DNA of 64,000 nucleotides from Nostoc sp. NIES-4103 (lineage in GTDB: Bacteria; Cyanobacteriota; Cyanobacteriia; Cyanobacteriales; Nostocaceae), in contig NZ_AP018288.1 in the NCBI RefSeq assembly GCF_002368335.1, positions 1,515,330-1,579,329 on the forward strand, read 5' to 3'. The notes beneath the pieces were generated by a model. That model made no database searches, was not told where the DNA came from, and saw nothing but the letters and a program-made list of their open reading frames with translations. Below are positions 53,570 through 63,049 of this stretch, one piece after another; the first letter of the stretch is position 1; each line of letters opens with the position of its first letter. The translations under genes were made by a program, and so were the position numbers.

Positions 53570-54841
53570 ATGTTTAAGGGTTTTTACAGAGCTAAGAGTA
53601 CCAGGACAGTGCCATTGCTAGAAATCTTGTCAATGGCGGCAGAAACACTGTGGAGTAATAAATTACGCACAGGACTAACAATGCTGGGCGTAATTATTGG
53701 CATTTCTTCAGTCATTGCCATTACTTCTGTTGGACAGGGAGTGCAAAAAGGAGTTGAACAACAAATACAAGCATTGGGTACAGATGTACTGCAAGTCTTA
53801 GCAGGTGCAGCCAGAAGCGGGAATATCCGACAAGGAATAGGTTCTAGCAGTACTTTAACCTGGGAAGATGCTCAGGCGATCGCACAACAAGCGCCATCAG
53901 CACAATTGGTTTCTGCTTATCTACAACGCAGCGCCCAAGTTGTTTATGCAGGGCAGAACACTTCCACAACTATCTATGGCACAGATTTGAACTACCCAGA
54001 AGTGCGAAATACTTTCCCCCAGCAAGGAAGATATTTTACTACTGAAGAACTGGATAATGCCGCACAAGTTGCTGTACTTGGCCCTACAGTTCAAAGAACC
54101 CTGTTTACACAGGGCGGTAATGTCATAGGTGAGAAAATCCGCATTCAGGGAGAAGCTTATCAAGTCATTGGTGTCATGGAACCCAAAGGTTCGCAAGGGC
54201 CAATAGACCGAGATGACCAAATTTTCATTCCTTTGACCAGTATGTCCAAGCGACTAGTGGGAAACAACGCATTGGTTGGCGTTTCTGTCAATGGTATTTT
54301 AGTTAAAAGCGCTAATCAAGAAGAATTGGAAGCTGCTCAGTTTCAAGTGACTAACCTTTTACGCCTGCGTCATGGAATCTATCCACCCCAAGCAGATGAT
54401 TTCCGGCTGACCAACCAAGCTGATATTGTCAGCACCTTCACAAACGTTGTAGGTTTATTTACAGTCATGGTGGTAGCGATCGCTGGAATTTCCTTAGTCG
54501 TCGGTGGTATTGGTATTGCTAACATTATGTTAGTTTCCGTGGTAGAACGGACAAGGGAAATTGGCATTCGTAAAGCAGTAGGAGCAACCAATTCAGCCAT
54601 TCTCAATCAATTTTTAGCAGAAGCGATCGTCATTTCCATCGTTGGTGGAGGCATTGGCATGGGAAGTGGTATTTTGATTGCCTTTGCCGCTGCAAACATC
54701 TTTAAATTTCCCTTTGTGATTTCTTTAGTATCAATAATTGTTGGCTTTGGACTTTCATTAAGCGTTGGCTTAGTAGCTGGCGTAATTCCAGCACGAAATG
54801 CCGCCAAATTAGATCCAATTACTGCCTTGAGAAGTGACTAA
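53570..54841 (+). CDS. MacB-type ABC transporter permease (FtsX domain)
   Basis: The 423-residue permease has an N-terminal membrane helix after the LWSNKLRTGLTMLGVIIGI segment, a periplasmic MacB_PCD domain (about 60-280) and three C-terminal helices of the FtsX domain, with VVERTREIGIRKAVGA and a PARNAAKLDPITALR ending. It has no fused ATPase; the separate ATPase gene follows. Such mechanotransmission transporters pull substrates from the periplasm through TolC. An internal ATG at codon 22 or so is an alternative start, but homology supports the longer form. Confidence 0.92.
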   Translation: MFKGFYRAKSTRTVPLLEILSMAAETLWSNKLRTGLTMLGVIIGISSVIAITSVGQGVQKGVEQQIQALGTDVLQVLAGAARSGNIRQGIGSSSTLTWEDAQAIAQQAPSAQLVSAYLQRSAQVVYAGQNTSTTIYGTDLNYPEVRNTFPQQGRYFTTEELDNAAQVAVLGPTVQRTLFTQGGNVIGEKIRIQGEAYQVIGVMEPKGSQGPIDRDDQIFIPLTSMSKRLVGNNALVGVSVNGILVKSANQEELEAAQFQVTNLLRLRHGIYPPQADDFRLTNQADIVSTFTNVVGLFTVMVVAIAGISLVVGGIGIANIMLVSVVERTREIGIRKAVGATNSAILNQFLAEAIVISIVGGGIGMGSGILIAFAAANIFKFPFVISLVSIIVGFGLSLSVGLVAGVIPARNAAKLDPITALRSD

Positions 54842-55209
54842 TGGGGTATGGGGACTGGGTACTAGGGACTGGGGAGATAGGGGGAGGGAGCAACGCGATT
54901 TTCTGAAATCGTCGTGAAACGAGCGCTCTTAAGCGGGGGAAGCTGGGGGAGCTGGGGGAGAAAAAAGAAAAAATCGTACTTTTTGCTACTAAAACTATAC
55001 TAAATCCACTTAATTTCTTCTCTTCCCCAGCCTCCCCAGCCTCCCCAGCTCTGCCACCTCACTTTCCGAAGCGTTGCTCCCTAGGGGGATGGGGAGATGA
55101 GGGTGATGGGGTGATGGGGTGATGAGGTGATCAGGGAAATAATTCTTTACTCCTGCCTCCTGCCTCCTGCCTCCTGCCTCCTGACAACTGACAACTGACA
55201 ATTAACAAT
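54842..55209. repeat. mixed tandem arrays between permease and ATPase
   Basis: GGGGACTGGG/GGGGGAGCTGG units, CCTCCCCAG units, GATGGGGTGATG units (about 55100-55130), CCTCCTG heptamers (about 55154-55180) and ACAACTG heptamers (about 55183-55204), each a different unit. Confidence 0.75.
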
Positions 55210-55881
55210 ATGCCAACAATGATTTGGATGGAATCCATCACTAAAACTTATCGCTTAGGAGAAGTTAGTGTTCCTATACTTAAAGGAATTCAACTCTCCA
55301 TTGAGGAAGGGGAATATGTTGCCATTATGGGTGCGTCAGGTTCGGGTAAATCCACGCTGATGAATATTATGGGATGTCTGGATCGTCCCACAACTGGAAA
55401 CTATATTCTTGAAGGCAGAAACCTAACTACTTTTAACGATGATGAATTAGCATATATCCGTAACCAAAGAATAGGTTTTGTTTTTCAACAATTTAACCTA
55501 TTGGCACGTGCCACAGCACTCGAAAACGTCATGCTGCCTATGGTTTACGCTAACTTGCCCAAGCGAAAACGCCGTCAACGGGCATTAGCAGCCTTAGAAA
55601 GGGTGGGACTGGGAGAACGTATCCTCAACCGTCCCAGTCAACTCTCTGGCGGACAACAACAACGGGTAGCCATTGCTCGTGCTTTAGTCAACCGACCTGC
55701 GTTGGTTTTAGCAGATGAGCCAACAGGAGCTTTAGACACCGAGACTTCCCATGAGGTAATGAATCTAATGACAGAACTTAATCAACAAGGAATCACCATT
55801 GTGATTGTTACTCATGAACCAGATATTGCTGCCCAAACTAAAAGGATTATCCGAGTTCAAGATGGTTTGATTTTAGGTTGA
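55210..55881 (+). CDS. MacB/LolD-type ABC transporter ATPase
   Basis: The 223-residue ATPase has Walker A GASGSGKST, Q-loop FVFQQFNLLARATALENV, signature LSGGQQQRVAIARALV, Walker B ALVLADEPTGALD and the switch histidine in VTHEPD. It belongs to the MacB/LolD/FtsE branch, matching the FtsX permease upstream. It powers the tripartite exporter. The ATG 55210 lies directly after a heptamer array, so no ordinary ribosome site is visible; GACAATTAACAAT is the only upstream context. Confidence 0.94.
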   Translation: MPTMIWMESITKTYRLGEVSVPILKGIQLSIEEGEYVAIMGASGSGKSTLMNIMGCLDRPTTGNYILEGRNLTTFNDDELAYIRNQRIGFVFQQFNLLARATALENVMLPMVYANLPKRKRRQRALAALERVGLGERILNRPSQLSGGQQQRVAIARALVNRPALVLADEPTGALDTETSHEVMNLMTELNQQGITIVIVTHEPDIAAQTKRIIRVQDGLILG

Positions 55882-55894
55882 TTAGGTAATATCA

Positions 55895-56015
55895 GTGATG
55901 AGGGAGATGAGGGAGATGAGGGAGATGGGGGAGATGAGGGAGATGAGGAATAAAAACAACTGACAAATGACAAATGACAAATGACAAATGACAACTGACA
56001 ACTGACAACCTTTAC
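55895..56015. repeat. GAGGGAGAT and GACAAATGACA arrays
   Basis: About six GGGAGATGA units followed by about six ACAAATG/ACAACTG heptamers. Confidence 0.75.
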
Positions 56016-56030
56016 AGGTTAACTTTATTT

Positions 56031-57515
56031 GTGCTGACTTATTTCACACGACATCAAAGTATGAATTTGAGATTATTTCTTGTGCATTCTACCTGGGTGG
56101 CAGCGGCGATCGCTATCATCCCAACTTTAACAGGGAGCGCTGGTGCAACAACTCCCCCAAAACCTCAGAATTCCTCCGGTGTCACAAGTGCTAGTTCTTT
56201 AGTAGCTCCCAATTATCTCAACCCTAATGCTAATCCTCTCCAGTTTCCCACCAAACCAGAAGAAGTAAGTATTCAAGGAACTGTACCCATTACTTTGGCA
56301 CAGGCTTTGGAACTAGCAAAACGCAACAATCGGGATTTACAAATAGCCATTTTACAATTAGAACGCAGTCGTTCTGCTCTACGGGAATCTCAAGCTACTT
56401 TGTTCCCTACTGTTAATGCTAATGGTAGTTTAACTAACAGTGGTAATGGTGTGTTGGAAAATGACTCTGCTAATACCGGTTCATCTGATACTTCTACCAA
56501 CACTTTCAGTGGTTCAGTCGAGCTAGATTATAACATTTACACCTCTGGCAACCGCCAAGCTCAGATACGAGCTGCTGAAGAACAAGTGCGTGTGGATGAG
56601 TTCAATGTGGAAACTCAATCTCTAACTATTGCTTTGAATGTTGCCACTCAATACTATAATTTGCAACAAGCAGATGAACAAGTACGAATTAATCGGTCTG
56701 CTGTGGAGAATTCCCAGGCTAGTTTGCGAGATGCCCAAGCACGAGAGGCGGCTGGAGTAGGCACACGTTTCGATGTGCTGCAATCTCAGGTGAATTTAGC
56801 AGATGCCCAACAACAGCTCACTAATGCTATTTCAGACCAGCAAATTGCCCGTCGCCAGTTTGGCACACTGTTAAGTTTGCCACAGTCAGTTGATGTGAGT
56901 GCGGCAGATCCCGTGCAATTAGCCGGTGTTTGGCAGCCTACCTTAGAGCAAACTATTATACAAGCTTATCAAAACCGCCCGGAACTGCAACAGCAGTTAG
57001 CCCAACGTAATATTTCTGAACAACAACGACGGCAGGCACTTTCGCAGTTGGGGCCACAAGTTAGCTTGACTGGTAGATACAATTTGCAAGACGTATATAA
57101 CGATCGCATTAGTGCTACAGATGGTTATTCATTGGGAGTGCAAGCAAGTCTGACTTTGTTTGATGGCGGCGCAGCAAGAGCAAGTGCAGATCAGTCCAAA
57201 GCTAATATTGCGATCGCAGAAGCTCAATTTGCTAGCCAACGCGACGATATTCGCTTTGATGTCGAACAGTACTATTCTCAGCTGCAATCCAACTTGAATA
57301 ATGTGCAAACTTCTTCTGTAGCTTTAAACCAAGCTAGGGAAGCACTAACTTTGGCCAGGCTGAGGTTTCAAGCTGGTGTGGGTACTCAAACAGATGTAAT
57401 TTCTGCTGAAAACGACTTGACAAGAGCTGAAGGTAATCGAGTCACAGCTATTTTGAATTACAACCGCGCTCTGACTAATTTACAACGCTCTGTTAGTTCT
57501 AGGGCTTCGCGTTAG
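56031..57515 (+). CDS. TolC-family outer membrane efflux protein
   Basis: The GTG at 56031 opens the frame; ATG 56061 is the other candidate and directly precedes the signal peptide (MNLRLFLVHSTWVAAAIAI). The mature protein has two homologous outer-membrane-efflux halves: ITLAQALELAKRNNRDLQIA with EARLQATQ-like helices (LDYNIYTSGNRQAQI), and TIIQAYQNRPELQQQLAQRN with LTLFDGGAARASADQ. A Ser/Thr/Pro/Asn-rich stretch precedes the first half. It forms the outer-membrane channel for the adaptor-permease-ATPase set. Confidence 0.93.
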   Translation: MLTYFTRHQSMNLRLFLVHSTWVAAAIAIIPTLTGSAGATTPPKPQNSSGVTSASSLVAPNYLNPNANPLQFPTKPEEVSIQGTVPITLAQALELAKRNNRDLQIAILQLERSRSALRESQATLFPTVNANGSLTNSGNGVLENDSANTGSSDTSTNTFSGSVELDYNIYTSGNRQAQIRAAEEQVRVDEFNVETQSLTIALNVATQYYNLQQADEQVRINRSAVENSQASLRDAQAREAAGVGTRFDVLQSQVNLADAQQQLTNAISDQQIARRQFGTLLSLPQSVDVSAADPVQLAGVWQPTLEQTIIQAYQNRPELQQQLAQRNISEQQRRQALSQLGPQVSLTGRYNLQDVYNDRISATDGYSLGVQASLTLFDGGAARASADQSKANIAIAEAQFASQRDDIRFDVEQYYSQLQSNLNNVQTSSVALNQAREALTLARLRFQAGVGTQTDVISAENDLTRAEGNRVTAILNYNRALTNLQRSVSSRASR

Positions 57516-57782
57516 AGAGGGACTGGTTACTGGGGACTGGGGACTGGGGACTGGGGACTGGGGAACTCGGGGCCCCCACGACCGAAAGGGAGTGGGGATT
57601 AGGGGCAATGGGGACTGGGTACTGGGTACTGGGGACTGGGGACTGGGGACTGGCGACTGGCGACTGGGTACTGGCGACTGGGAAAGAGATATATTTATAG
57701 ATTCTTTCAATCGCCAATTCCCAATTCCCAATTCCCAATTCCCAATTCCCAATTCCCAATTCCCAATTCCCAATCCCTAGTC
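57515..57782. repeat. large heptamer array block with GC module
   Basis: GGGGACT heptamers (57527-57562), the ACTCGGGGCCCCCACGACC module (57563-57582), GGGTACT/GGCGACT units (57615-57690) and CAATTCC heptamers (57714-57775). Confidence 0.8.
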
Positions 57783-57916
57783 CCTTTTATTTGATCGTTT
57801 TTCAACAATTTATAGACGTTATCAAGCAAGTAAGTTTATTCTAGGTAGGTTATAAATCAGCCATCTCCCCCTGCTGTTGCTCTAGAGAGCAACCCATTCG
57901 TTGGGGAGCAACCGTG

Positions 57917-59872
57917 ATGAATCCACTTCGGTTTCTCTTACTAGAAGATAGTTATTTGGATGCAGAACTCATCGGGGCAACCCTATGTGAGGGTGGAGTG
58001 ACCTGTGAAATAGTGCAAGTACAAACTCACACAGATTTTCTCACAGCGTTAGAAACTCAAGACTTCGATTTAATCTTGGCAGATTATTCCTTGCCTGCCT
58101 TTGATGGCATGTCTGCCCTGAAAATAGCTCAAAATACTTGTCCAGACGTACCATTTATTTTTGTCTCTGGCAGTTTAGGAGAGGAGTTGGCAATTGAAAC
58201 CCTCCAGTGTGGGGCAACCGATTATGTACTCAAGCAACGACTGGGACGATTAGTACCTTCAGTCCAACGAGCATTGCGGGAGGTAGAAGAACGCCGCGAA
58301 CGTCAGCAGGCACAAGCAAGGATGCGTCAGACTGAAACTCGCTTTCGTCTGATTGTAGAGAGTGCCAAAGACTATGCGATCATCACTTTGGATATGGCAG
58401 GTCATATTACTAGCTGGAATTCCGGAGCGCAACGACTATTTGGTTATGAAGAAACTGAGATTGTTGGGCAGCTAGGAAATATCATCTTTACTCCCGAAGA
58501 CATCGAACAACGTCAACCCGAACAAGAAATGCAACTGGCCTTAACCCAAGGACGAGCAGAAAACGATCGCTGGCATGTACAAAAAAATGGTAGCCGTTTT
58601 TGGGGAAGTGGAGTGATTATGCCTTTGCGAGATGGGACAAATACCATTGAAGGCTTTCTCAGAATCATCCAAGACAAGACACAGCAACGACAAGCTGAAG
58701 AACAGTTACAGCAGCAAGCCCAACAGTTACGCCAAGCCAATCAACTCAAAGATGAATTTTTAGCCGTTTTGTCTCATGAACTCCGCACCCCCCTCAATCC
58801 CATCTTAGGTTGGTCAACACTCTTACAAGCAAAGTCATACGAAAAAGCCACCATGGCACGTGGGTTGGAAACCATCGCCCGTAATGCTCAGATGTTGACA
58901 CAATTAATTGACGATTTATTGGATGTTTCGCGGATTCTCAGTGGTAAACTCAGGTTATCTTCCAGAGCGCTTGACCTGACAAAAATAATCAAGGCGGCAG
59001 TAGATACAGTGCAATTCGCGGCTGATGCCAAGTCAATCTCAATTCAGACAAACATACAACCTGATGTTGGCTATGTCTTTGCAGATGGCGATCGCTTACA
59101 CCAGGTATTATGGAATTTACTCTCAAATGCCATCAAGTTCACGCCTCATCAAGGGCGAGTCAATGTCACATTCACTAGGCGTGGCACTCAGGCACAAATT
59201 CAAGTAGCAGACAACGGTACAGGAATTTCACCAGAGTTTTTACCTTATGTGTTTGAACGCTTCCGTCAGGCTGACGGCAGCACAACTCGTGAGTTTGGCG
59301 GTTTAGGACTGGGGTTGGCAATTGCTCGTCATTTGATTGAGCTACATGGAGGAACGATTCAGGCACATAGTCCAGGCGAAGGACAGGGAGCAACTTTTAC
59401 AATTTGTTTACCACTAATGCCGACTGTATTTGCTACTTCGCCGTCAACAACTAAAATTGATACTAATCACACTCTCAGCAACCTTTCTGTTCTGCTGGTA
59501 GAAGATGAGCTAGACACATTAGAGTTTCTGAAATTTGTGCTAGAGCAATCAGGGGCAACAGTAAAGGCTGTATCCTCAGCACAAAAAGCTTTGAAAATCC
59601 TTGAGCAACATCAACCAGATTTACTTGTTAGCGATATTGGTATGCCAGAGATGGATGGTTACACAATGATTAACCATATACGTTCTCATTTGTCAAGTAA
59701 AATTCAACAAATTCCAGCGATCGCATTGACAGCCTACGCTGGAGAAATTGCCCAAGAGCAAGCACTGCAAGCAGGTTTTCACAGGCATTTAGCTAAACCC
59801 ATCGACCCAACGACATTTATTAGTGCGATCGTCAGTTTAGTTGGTACAGCTCAATTCAAGTTGAGATGCTAA
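57917..59872 (+). CDS. hybrid sensor histidine kinase (REC-PAS-HisKA-HATPase-REC)
   Basis: ATG 57917 is preferred to GTG 57914 because GGGGAG at 57903 is better spaced. The 651-residue protein has an N-terminal receiver with Asp56 (LILADYSLP), a PAS domain (about 135-250), a coiled coil, HisKA with His287 (SHELRTPLNPILGW), HATPase with N-box LLSNAIKFTP, DNGTGISPEF and GGLGLGLAIA, and a C-terminal receiver with Asp573 (LLVSDIGMPEMDG). All catalytic residues are present. It has no membrane segment. It follows the exporter genes on the same strand but after a 400-nt repeat-rich gap, so cotranscription is uncertain. Confidence 0.94.
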   Translation: MNPLRFLLLEDSYLDAELIGATLCEGGVTCEIVQVQTHTDFLTALETQDFDLILADYSLPAFDGMSALKIAQNTCPDVPFIFVSGSLGEELAIETLQCGATDYVLKQRLGRLVPSVQRALREVEERRERQQAQARMRQTETRFRLIVESAKDYAIITLDMAGHITSWNSGAQRLFGYEETEIVGQLGNIIFTPEDIEQRQPEQEMQLALTQGRAENDRWHVQKNGSRFWGSGVIMPLRDGTNTIEGFLRIIQDKTQQRQAEEQLQQQAQQLRQANQLKDEFLAVLSHELRTPLNPILGWSTLLQAKSYEKATMARGLETIARNAQMLTQLIDDLLDVSRILSGKLRLSSRALDLTKIIKAAVDTVQFAADAKSISIQTNIQPDVGYVFADGDRLHQVLWNLLSNAIKFTPHQGRVNVTFTRRGTQAQIQVADNGTGISPEFLPYVFERFRQADGSTTREFGGLGLGLAIARHLIELHGGTIQAHSPGEGQGATFTICLPLMPTVFATSPSTTKIDTNHTLSNLSVLLVEDELDTLEFLKFVLEQSGATVKAVSSAQKALKILEQHQPDLLVSDIGMPEMDGYTMINHIRSHLSSKIQQIPAIALTAYAGEIAQEQALQAGFHRHLAKPIDPTTFISAIVSLVGTAQFKLRC

Positions 59873-59889
59873 GAAAGAAAACTGATGAC

Positions 59890-60240
59890 TGAAAACAGGG
59901 TGTGGGGGAGCCAGCCGCGTGGGCGGGTCTCCCGACTTGAGCGGACTGGCGTTGTAGGGTGTGGGGTGTAAAGAAAGACACTTTGCCTCATACCCATTTA
60001 ACGGTAATTAACGGGGAATAGGGAACTCTTAACTCTAGAGAGAGCAGGTATTGGAGGGACTGTTACCTCGCCCAATACAATCGCCCCAAGGGGCGGGGCT
60101 TGGTGACCCCCAGAAACGGGAACAGGAAACTATTGCCTGTTGCCCGTTCCCTGTTCCCTTCTTCGGTGAGTTTGAATCCCCATGCCCCATGCCCCATTCC
60201 CTATGCCCCATGCCCAATTCCCAATTCCCCATTCCCAATT
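59890..60240. repeat. GC-rich and heptamer repeats
   Basis: A GC-rich stretch with GCGGGTCTCCCGAC (about 59920), an AAACGGGAACAGGAAAC part mirrored by GTTCCCTGTTCCC, and CCCCATGCCCCATG/CCAATTCCCAATTC heptamers to 60240. No gene. Confidence 0.65.
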
Positions 60241-60424
60241 CAAAAAGTACAAAAGCTACTTTTGCAAAATCTCAGTTCCACAAAAATGAGTAAGCAAGAC
60301 ATAGGCTTTGCTTTGAACCCCTAGATTAGAGTAAAGTAAACAAGTGTAAAGAAGTTTCACTTTTCCCGTACTCTTTTAAAACAACTTGTTCACTTCTACC
60401 GTTAATATTTATATACAAACGTCC

Positions 60425-61234
60425 ATGCAGTTTTGTTTTTGGCGAAGACTTCTAATATCCATTGCAGTATTTTTCTTGGCTGGGTCAATTTGGGCGATGC
60501 ATTCTCCCCCAGCACTGGCTTATGATAATCCTGAGTTACTACCAGACACTTTCACCCCAGTTGTAGACTTAGCGAAATCTCTTCCCGACGCGCAAGAAGA
60601 AAAACTGGTTCAAGATTTAGAGCAATTTGAAACCGATACTGGCTGGAAATTGCGAGTACTCACCCAGTACGATCGCACCCCAGGTCGGGCAGTAATAAAA
60701 TATTGGGGTTTGGATGACAAGAGTATTTTATTGGTAGCCGATTCTCGTGGCGGTAACATCCTCAGTTTCAGTGTTGGCGACGCTGTGTATGAACTTTTAC
60801 CCCGTACTTTTTGGATAGAACTGCAAACCCGCTTCGGCAATTTATATTTTGTGCGAGAACAAGGCGAAGACCAAGCCATCCTCCAAGCCTTAGATTCAGT
60901 CAAAAGCTGTTTGCTCAAAGGTGGTTGCAACGTCGTCCCCGGACTCCCGCGAGAACAATGGATTCTCACCCTCATTACCTCAGTCATTGGTGGGATAATT
61001 TGTGGATTTGCAGCTCAACCCCGTAATGAAAAACAAGTTATTGCTTGGCAATGGGCTTTAATTTTCTCTCCTTTATGGGGAATATTGTTTATTGCCTTCG
61101 GTATTGGGCCAGTAGTGACACGCACAGCTGACTGGTTGCCGTTAGTTCGTAATATCTCCGGTTTTTTCATTGGCGCTTTGGTTGCTTACCTGTCTCCTAT
61201 TTTCAGTCGGCCCTCTTCTAGTGCTGAGTCCTAA
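60425..61234 (+). CDS. TPM-domain protein, Psb32-like
   Basis: From ATG 60425 (269 residues) there is a signal segment (LLISIAVFFLAGSIWAM with ALAYDN after it) that suits export to the lumen or periplasm. A TPM domain follows (PVVDLAKSLPDAQEEKLVQDL, WKLRVLTQYDRTPG, VLLVADSRGG-like ILLVADSRGGN). Three C-terminal membrane helices end the protein. TPM proteins such as Psb32/TLP18.3 help photosystem II repair; the domain can have phosphatase activity. The in-frame ATG at 60386 would add 13 residues before the signal and is less likely. Confidence 0.82.
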   Translation: MQFCFWRRLLISIAVFFLAGSIWAMHSPPALAYDNPELLPDTFTPVVDLAKSLPDAQEEKLVQDLEQFETDTGWKLRVLTQYDRTPGRAVIKYWGLDDKSILLVADSRGGNILSFSVGDAVYELLPRTFWIELQTRFGNLYFVREQGEDQAILQALDSVKSCLLKGGCNVVPGLPREQWILTLITSVIGGIICGFAAQPRNEKQVIAWQWALIFSPLWGILFIAFGIGPVVTRTADWLPLVRNISGFFIGALVAYLSPIFSRPSSSAES

Positions 61235-61480
61235 ATTCCAATTTAGGAGTTTGGAGTTAGGAATTTTTAACACTCTTTGTGGCGAGTCCCCAGTTTCCAT
61301 TCGCCTACCTGGGTCAAAAACCCGTCTACAAAGCTGACTCCTTTTAACTCCTTATTTGTTTGTACTCACAACTGAGTTAGAAGTTACGAATTTTTAATTA
61401 ACTCCTAACTCCTAACTTTCAACTCCTAACTCCTCACCCCTAACTTTCAACTCCTAACTCCTAACTCTCGTGAGCTGATA
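61235..61480. repeat. spacer with ACTCCTA heptamers
   Basis: TTTAGGAGTTTGGAGTTAGG at about 61242 is complementary to ACTCCTAACT arrays at 61400-61465. No riboswitch-like structure ahead of cobH was recognised. Confidence 0.65.
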
Positions 61481-61513
61481 AGCTGAAAGCTGGTATCTCA
61501 GAGCTAAATTACA

Positions 61514-62134
61514 ATGGAATGGCATGTAACTGATGCTCAAAGTCTAGCAATCATTGATAGCGAAATCGGCGATCATGTTTTTTCGCCCGCAGAGTATGAG
61601 ATTGTACGGCGGGTGATATATGCTACTGCTGACTTTGAGTATAAGTCCTTAATTCGTTTTTCTGAGCGTGCCTTACAAGCTGGTGCAGCAGCATTAGCAG
61701 CGCGTACTACGATTGTGGTCGATGTACCGATGGTACAAGTAGGTATTGCCTACGACATTCAAAACACTTTCGCGAATCCTGTGTATTGCAGCATGGAAGC
61801 TTTGACGCGCCCCCAAAAAGAAAAAACTCGTGCAGCTTGGGGAATTGAAACCCTAGCCAAGCGTTACCCAGAGGGTATCTTTGTGGTCGGTCAAGCGCAA
61901 ACAGCATTGACAGCACTGCTTGATTTAATTGCAGCCGAGGAAATTCGACCCGCTTTGATTATTGCTACTCCTGTGGAATTTGTCAGCGTTGATGCTGCAA
62001 AAGACATCTTGGAAGACTCGCTAGTGCCTCACATCACTATTAACAGTCGCAAAGGGAATGCAGTAGTAGCCGCTGCGATCGTTGATGGGTTGGTAGACTT
62101 GGCTTGGCAAGCTTATGGGCAAGATAGGAAGTGA
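61514..62134 (+). CDS. cobH: precorrin-8X methylmutase (CobH/CbiC)
   Basis: The 206-residue enzyme moves a methyl group from C-11 to C-12 of (cobalt-)precorrin-8X to give hydrogenobyrinate or cobyrinate in cobalamin synthesis. Family features include RRVIYATADFEY, ARTTIVVDVPMVQVGI, FVVGQAQTALTALL, and ATPVEFVSVDAAKD, with NSRKGNAVVAAAIVDGL at the end. Length is typical. No other cobalamin gene is adjacent. Confidence 0.95.
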   Translation: MEWHVTDAQSLAIIDSEIGDHVFSPAEYEIVRRVIYATADFEYKSLIRFSERALQAGAAALAARTTIVVDVPMVQVGIAYDIQNTFANPVYCSMEALTRPQKEKTRAAWGIETLAKRYPEGIFVVGQAQTALTALLDLIAAEEIRPALIIATPVEFVSVDAAKDILEDSLVPHITINSRKGNAVVAAAIVDGLVDLAWQAYGQDRK

Positions 62135-62144
62135 TACAAAATTA

Positions 62145-62302
62145 GGAGTGAGGGAGATGGGGGAGATGAGGGAGATGGGGGAGATGGGGAGGTGGAAAGA
62201 TGAGGAAAAAATAACTCCTAACTCCTAACTCCTAACTCCTAACTCCTAACTCCTAACTCCTAACTCCTAACTCCTAACTCCTAACTCCTAACTCCTAACT
62301 TT
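62145..62302. repeat. GGGGGAGAT array and at least ten ACTCCTA heptamers
   Basis: GAGATGGGG/GAGATGAGG units at 62150-62195, then an uninterrupted CTCCTAA array at 62213-62300, the longest in the window. Confidence 0.85.
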
Positions 62303-62304
62303 CC

Positions 62305-62994
62305 TCACTCGTCATATTGACGGCGGCGACGGCGAGGTGGTCTTTCCTGTCGGTCTTGACGCAAGCGGCGACTGACTTCATTAAAGAAATCTTGGCGGAT
62401 ATAAGGATAATCGTTTACCCACAGGTCATGACTGGGAATGTATACTTCAGTGAAGTCTTCAATACTGCTTAAATCTGGACGACTTGACATCACTATCATT
62501 TCTGCAATTTGACCACGAGCAATAACTTTGTGAGCAGGACGTAGTGGTGCTTCTAACTCTACGCTAAATCCTGTGTCATCACCTACCTCTAAGTTAATGC
62601 GTTTTTCTCGATTTTCAATAATCACCAACTCGCCTTTGCTGTTGACGGTTTCTTGTTTGCCAATCAATCGGTCTGTGATCCACCAATCGAGTATTCGACC
62701 ACGAAAAAAGCCGCTGTACTTGTAACGGCGGCTTTTGGCATTCCGCACACTTGCCTGAAACACTGGATACCATAGCCAAAAAAGAGCGCCGACTACTCCT
62801 AGAAAAAACATGATTGGCCCGAACTGTAGTCCAAACACGGTTCTGATAAGTAGAATTACAGATACAGCAACTACAGAAACTAACAGCCGCTGCAAAAAAT
62901 TTGAAAATTTTCCCCAATAGTATTTGTACTGCGGGCCAGTGGCAATTAAGGGGACGAGTTGGTCAAATTTCTGGCGAGTCAGGGGGACTATCAT
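62305..62994 (-). CDS. conserved two-helix membrane protein of unknown function
   Basis: The start is set at ATG 62994 (MIVPLTRQKF); the open frame begins 13 codons earlier in repeat-like sequence. The 229-residue protein has two membrane helices (about 35-55 and 58-80: VVAVSVILLIRTVFGL and IMFFLGVVGALFWLWY), a basic loop (NAKSRRYKYSGFFRGR), a beta-rich cytoplasmic domain and a strongly basic tail (PPRRRRRQYDE). Relatives occur in many cyanobacteria without a known role. It lies downstream of dapB, 56 nt away on the same strand. Confidence 0.8.
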   Translation of the reverse strand: MIVPLTRQKFDQLVPLIATGPQYKYYWGKFSNFLQRLLVSVVAVSVILLIRTVFGLQFGPIMFFLGVVGALFWLWYPVFQASVRNAKSRRYKYSGFFRGRILDWWITDRLIGKQETVNSKGELVIIENREKRINLEVGDDTGFSVELEAPLRPAHKVIARGQIAEMIVMSSRPDLSSIEDFTEVYIPSHDLWVNDYPYIRQDFFNEVSRRLRQDRQERPPRRRRRQYDE

Positions 62995-63049
62995 AAGTGC
63001 AGAGTGCTGAGTAGTAAGTTTGAAGGGGTGCAAGGTCTTGCACCCGTAC

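Noticed and set aside
51845..55881. Exporter considered as devBCA (heterocyst glycolipid exporter)
   Set aside because: The gene order fits, but the permease is of MacB type with VVERTREIGIRKAVGA and the adaptor has a long Gly-rich tail; I cannot support the dev assignment.
61235..61513. Possible cobalamin riboswitch before cobH
   Set aside because: The spacer is made of heptamer arrays, and no B12-box-like sequence was recognised.
62213..62300. Regular array suspected to be a CRISPR
   Set aside because: The unit is only 7 bp without spacers; none of the arrays in the window has repeat-spacer structure and no cas gene is present.
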